From Anaeromyxobacter oryzisoli (GTDB lineage Bacteria; Myxococcota; Myxococcia; Myxococcales; Anaeromyxobacteraceae): DNA of 35,204 bases. Each line of letters starts with the position of its first letter. The first letter of the stretch is position 1. The position numbers and the translations under genes were made by a program. Below the pieces are notes generated by a model. That model had not been told where the DNA came from. It made no database searches and saw only the letters and a program-made list of their open reading frames with translations. Shown piece after piece: positions 32,562 through 35,204 of the stretch. The stretch covers positions 1 through 35,204 of the forward strand of contig NZ_JALCZA010000048.1 of the NCBI RefSeq assembly GCF_022690765.1. Direction: 5' to 3'.

Positions 32562-32906
32562 ATGCGCCTCGACGACGTGCTGCGGAACCCGATGCTGAAG
32601 CGGGCCCTCGCGGTGGGCGAGGAGGGGATGGGGCGGGTCGTCGGGAAGCTCCTCTCCAGCGACCGGGTCACGACCGGCCTGTCGAGCCTGGTGTCCTCCG
32701 CGGTGCAGGCGCGGGGCACCTTCGAGCGGGGCGTCCAGCAGGCGCTCCACGCGGCGAACCTCCCGTCGCGGGACGACGTGGCGGCCCTCAGGCGGAAGCT
32801 CGAGGAGCTCGAGTCGATGATCGACGGCCTCTCCGAGCGCATCGAGGCGGCGCCGCCCGGCGGGCCGCGCCCCGGCGAGGGCCGTGGACCGGACGAGGCC
32901 GCGTAG
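32562..32906 (+). CDS. Small phasin-like coiled-coil protein
   Basis: 114 residues with no signal peptide. The first half (about 1-65) is amphipathic helix (LKRALAVGEEGMGRVVGKLL; LVSSAVQARGTFERGVQQAL). The middle motif NLPSRDDVAALRRKLEELE resembles the segment of phasin/PhaF-PhaI-type granule proteins where a helix break (LPSR-D/E) precedes a coiled coil. The tail is Gly/Pro-rich. Assignment as phasin-like is a motif-level inference. It is followed after 10 bp by the ParA-type ATPase gene and then by a PhaR-type regulator, which strengthens a storage-granule link. TTGACA at 32522-32527 could be its -35, but no convincing -10 is seen. Confidence 0.68.
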   Translation: MRLDDVLRNPMLKRALAVGEEGMGRVVGKLLSSDRVTTGLSSLVSSAVQARGTFERGVQQALHAANLPSRDDVAALRRKLEELESMIDGLSERIEAAPPGGPRPGEGRGPDEAA

Positions 32907-32916
32907 CGCCCGCCCG

Positions 32917-33705
32917 ATGCGCCGGATCGCCTTCATCAACGAGAAGGGCGGCACCTGCAAGACCACGCTGTGCGTGAACGTCGCGGCCCGGCTCGCGGCG
33001 CGCGGCCAGCGGGTGCTGGTGGTGGACCTGGACACGCAGGGGCACGCCGGGAAGTCGCTCGGCGTCGACGTGCGCGACCTCTCCCCCACGGTGCACGACT
33101 GGCTCCTCGACTACGCGATCGGGTTCGACGACGTGGTCCGCCCCACCGGGGTGGAGAACCTCGACCTCGTCCCCGCGAACAAGGACCTCGCCGCCTTCCC
33201 GGTGGCGGTCGCGCCCGCCCCGGACCGGGCGGACCGGCTCGACCAGCGGCTCGCCACCATCCGGCCGGGGCGCTACGACGTGGTGCTCCTGGACGCCCCG
33301 CCGTCGCTGTCGCTCGTGACCGAGAACGTCCTCCGCGCCGCGCGAGAGCTGGTGGTGCCGGTGGCGCTCACGTACCTCGCCCTCGACGGCTGCGCCGAGA
33401 TCGTCCGGAGCCTGGAGCGGCTGCGCGCGGAGCGCGGCCGGGCGCCGGAGCTGCTCCTCGTCGTGCCGACGCTCTATCGCAAGACCCAGCTCGCGGACGA
33501 GATCCTGGCCCGGCTCCAGGAGCGGTTCCCGGAGACCCTGTCGCGGACGGTGCTCGGGTGGTCGGTGAAGGTGGACGAGGCCCAGAGCCACGGGCGGACC
33601 ATCTTCGAGTACGCGCCCAGGTCGTCCGGCGCGGCGGCGCTCGCGGCGCTCGGCGACGAGATCCTCGCGCGGGCGCCCGCGCTGCGGTCGGCCGCCGGCG
33701 CGTAG
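32917..33705 (+). CDS. ParA family ATPase
   Basis: 262 residues. Deviant Walker A KGGTCKTT (residues 10-17) with the signature Lys10; Walker A' VVDLDTQGHAGKS; Walker B VVLLDAPPSLS. The rest follows the ParA/Soj fold, with LVVPTLYRKTQLADEI and a basic C-terminal half suited to nonspecific DNA binding. ParA ATPases form gradients on the nucleoid that move or space plasmids, chromosomes and protein cargos. There is no ParB gene or parS-like repeat nearby; the small coiled-coil protein just upstream is the obvious partner candidate. ATG 32917 is preferred; GTG 32884 overlaps the upstream gene but would add 11 non-conserved residues. Confidence 0.9.
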   Translation: MRRIAFINEKGGTCKTTLCVNVAARLAARGQRVLVVDLDTQGHAGKSLGVDVRDLSPTVHDWLLDYAIGFDDVVRPTGVENLDLVPANKDLAAFPVAVAPAPDRADRLDQRLATIRPGRYDVVLLDAPPSLSLVTENVLRAARELVVPVALTYLALDGCAEIVRSLERLRAERGRAPELLLVVPTLYRKTQLADEILARLQERFPETLSRTVLGWSVKVDEAQSHGRTIFEYAPRSSGAAALAALGDEILARAPALRSAAGA

Positions 33706-33708
33706 CCG

Positions 33709-34305
33709 CTACTTCTTCCCGAGCTCGTCGATCCGCCGCTCGAGCCCGTCGATCCGCTGCGCGATCTCGTCGAGCTGCCGCCGGACCTCGGCGAGGTTGG
33801 ACATCCCCTCCATCGCCGCCCGGATCCGCTCGTCGATCCGCTTCTGCAGCGCCGCGACGCTCTCCTGCGAGGCCTGGACCAGCTCCTTCGCGCGGTCGCT
33901 CGTCGCCTGACCGCGCGTGAGCAGGCTCTGGACGCGCTGCTCGGCCGCCGCCTTCACGGCGTCGACGCGACCGCGGAGCTGCTCCTGGGTCCCCTCGACG
34001 AGCCGCTGCGCCACCTCGCTGCCCTGGCGGATGAGCCCGCGGAGCGTCTCGAGGCTCATCCGCGAGGTCTTCTTCTCCTCCTCGAAGATGATCTGCGCGA
34101 GGGTCACGGACGTGAGATCCTCCTTCGTCCGGTTGTCGACGATCTTCACCTCGCCGCCGGCCTTGATCATCTGGCCGATCTCGTCGAGCGTGACGTATCG
34201 GCTCTCCACCGTGTCGTAGAGCTTCCGGTTCGTGTAACGCTTGATGACCTTCGGCTCGACTCCGCCTGTGGCCTGCTCCGTACCTTCGGTGTGCTCGTCG
34301 GTCAT
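33709..34305 (-). CDS. phaR: PhaR-type polyhydroxyalkanoate synthesis regulator
   Basis: 198 residues. The N-terminal PHB/PHA accumulation regulator DNA-binding domain is clear (about 19-80): KRYTNRKLYDT, SRYVTLDEI and VDNRTKEDLTSVTLAQIIF. The C-terminal two thirds (about 85-195) is a long coiled coil rich in Glu, Arg, Gln and Ala, ending RIDGLERRIDELGKK. In PHA producers PhaR represses phasin genes and also binds PHA granules, which titrate it. No PHA synthase gene is in the window. It converges on the ParA gene with a 3-bp gap and has a good promoter of its own. Ribosome site is weak (GGGAC). Confidence 0.9.
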   Translation of the reverse strand: MTDEHTEGTEQATGGVEPKVIKRYTNRKLYDTVESRYVTLDEIGQMIKAGGEVKIVDNRTKEDLTSVTLAQIIFEEEKKTSRMSLETLRGLIRQGSEVAQRLVEGTQEQLRGRVDAVKAAAEQRVQSLLTRGQATSDRAKELVQASQESVAALQKRIDERIRAAMEGMSNLAEVRRQLDEIAQRIDGLERRIDELGKK

Positions 34306-34344
34306 GTCGTCCCAGGGCGGCGGTAAGCCTGCAAGATCGCGAGG

Positions 34345-34373
34345 ATTGTTCTGTTCGTGGCGCCTGGTGTCAA
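34345..34373 (-). promoter_or_regulatory. Sigma-70-type promoter of the phaR-like gene
   Basis: Reading leftward, TTGACA (34373-34368), 17-bp spacer, AACAAT (34350-34345). Both hexamers and the spacing fit the consensus well for this GC-rich DNA. It would give a leader of about 33 nt. The divergent zinc-ribbon gene starts at 34416, and TGTAAT (34386-34391) may be its own -10. Confidence 0.6.
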
Positions 34374-34415
34374 GCGGGTTCGCGGTGTAATCTCCAAAGT
34401 CCCGGACGGGCCCGC

Positions 34416-35204
34416 ATGATCGTCATCTGCACGCGTTGCCAGGCGAAGTTCAAGGTCGCCGAGGACCGGATCGGTCCGCGCGGCGCCAAGGTGCGCTGCT
34501 CGAAGTGCCAGACGGTCTTCGCCGTCCACCGGGACGCCGGCGCGGCTCCGGCCGCTCCCCCGGCCCGCCCGGCGCCCCCGGCGGCGATCGATCTCGAGGC
34601 GCGCCCGCCGTCCCGTGCGGCCGCGCAGCGGGACCCGTTCGCGCCCGCCGCGCCCCCAGCCCCCTCCGCAGCCTCGGCGCCGGATCCCTTCGCGGCGCCC
34701 GTCCAGGCTGCCGCCTCCACCGTCGCACCGGATCCGTTCGCGCCGCCCGCCGGGGATCAGCCCGCCGCCGACCCGTTCGCCGCGGGCCCGTCCCCGCACG
34801 CCGTCGATCCGTTCGCGCCCGCGGCGCCGGGCGCCGATCCGTTCGCGGCGGCGCCGGCTCCTGCCGATCCGTTCGCCGCGCTCGGGGATCCCTTCGCGGC
34901 CACCGTGACGCCGCGCCCGGGGTCGGCCAGCCCCCCCGTGACGGATCTCGACGGGCTCTTCGGCGCTCCGCGCGCGCCGGCCGCCCCCGCATTGCCCGAG
35001 CTCGCGCCTCCGCCTTCGGTCCCGGCCGCGACGAAGGTCGCCCCCCCGCCGGCGCTGGAGATGGCCGCGCCGGCCGCCGCTCCGGGCGTCGGCGAGCTCG
35101 ACTTCTCGGGCGACTTCGACTTCGCCTCCGAGCCCGCGGCCGCGCCGCCCGCTGGGGGCGGCCCCATCGCCGACCTCGCCCTCGAGGACCGCGCGCCGCC
35201 GGCG
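34416..35204 (+). CDS. Zinc-ribbon protein with DPFA-repeat linker, 3' truncated (gliding-motility GltJ/AgmX-like N-terminus)
   Basis: Open from ATG 34416 to the window end, 263 codons, no stop. Residues 1-39 form an MJ0042/zinc_ribbon type domain: CTRC (Cys5, Cys8) and CSKC (Cys28, Cys31) around a basic segment, as at the start of AgmX/GltJ and many myxobacterial regulators. From residue 42 it is low-complexity Ala/Pro with eight DPFA motifs between residues 73 and 161. Short acidic-aromatic patches follow (TDLDGLFG; ELDFSGDFDFASEP). Family members usually continue to a transmembrane or TPR/TonB-like end, which is outside the window. A motility link is inference from the N-terminus alone. 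Confidence 0.8.
   Translation, partial: MIVICTRCQAKFKVAEDRIGPRGAKVRCSKCQTVFAVHRDAGAAPAAPPARPAPPAAIDLEARPPSRAAAQRDPFAPAAPPAPSAASAPDPFAAPVQAAASTVAPDPFAPPAGDQPAADPFAAGPSPHAVDPFAPAAPGADPFAAAPAPADPFAALGDPFAATVTPRPGSASPPVTDLDGLFGAPRAPAAPALPELAPPPSVPAATKVAPPPALEMAAPAAAPGVGELDFSGDFDFASEPAAAPPAGGGPIADLALEDRAPPA
34632..34898 (+). repeat. Eight DPFA motif repeats in the zinc-ribbon protein
   Basis: The tetrapeptide DPFA, mostly coded GATCCGTTCGCG with synonymous changes, occurs eight times with spacing of about 6-17 residues and no other strict periodicity. The intervening residues are mainly Ala and Pro. Synonymous variation shows the motif is held at protein level and is not a recent DNA duplication. 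Confidence 0.88.

Noticed and set aside
32917-33705. Chromosome or plasmid partition locus (parAB, origin)
   Set aside because: There is no parB, no parS-type repeats, no replication initiator or DnaA-box cluster nearby.

Overview
The window looks like a chromosomal segment of a very GC-rich Myxococcota bacterium, most like Anaeromyxobacter. This rests on the extreme GC at third codon positions, the many GTG starts, a PilT-type motor ATPase beside MCP-like proteins, and a gliding-type zinc-ribbon protein with long Ala/Pro linkers. The organism call is inference from style and gene content. No rRNA, tRNA, CRISPR, insertion sequence, integrase or phage gene was seen, and base composition looks even throughout. 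The DNA reads as vertically inherited and densely packed, with many 4-bp ATGA or GTGA stop/start overlaps.

Layout. 1-3070 (+): end of a MacA-like adaptor, a MacB/LolC-type permease and a LolD-type ATPase, followed by a small GGQ-domain ribosome-rescue-like factor translationally coupled to the ATPase. 3089-5046: an unknown small protein (-) divergent from a DUF488 protein, then a secreted protein. 5110-7668 (-): Ski2-like helicase with a DUF3516-type C-terminus. 7782-9630 (+): DUF481 outer-membrane-type protein with a repeat-rich linker, a 400-bp repeat-rich spacer, and a VOC protein. 9659-13737: a PilT-like ATPase with an extra, degenerate N-terminal domain (-), divergent from two tandem membrane-anchored MCP-like coiled-coil proteins (+). 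13895-17485: PPOX-fold protein, secreted deacetylase-like protein, GNAT acetyltransferase and YfcF-type GST. 17571-21535 (-): AI-2E-family permease coupled to a Mip-like FKBP, then acetyl-CoA synthetase. 21748-25405 (+): LD-carboxypeptidase, serine hydrolase and Mpl ligase, a murein peptide recycling cluster. 25427-28820: O-acetylhomoserine sulfhydrylase (-), divergent from a long-chain acyl-CoA ligase (+). 28839-32516 (-): two ArsA/Get3-like ATPases, a YjbQ protein and a TPR lipoprotein. 32562-34305: phasin-like small protein and ParA-type ATPase (+), convergent with a PhaR-type regulator (-). 34416-end (+): zinc-ribbon protein with eight DPFA repeats, cut by the window edge.

The candidates most worth follow-up are: (i) the phasin-like/ParA/PhaR cluster, which could be a storage-granule positioning system built like ParA-family cargo partitioning systems; (ii) the two MCP-like proteins that lack the kinase-controlling tip, divergent from a PilT-like ATPase with a duplicated N-terminal domain; and (iii) the tandem ArsA/Get3-like pair in which one member has lost the signature lysine of its deviant Walker A motif. 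All functional proposals are inferences from sequence and context.
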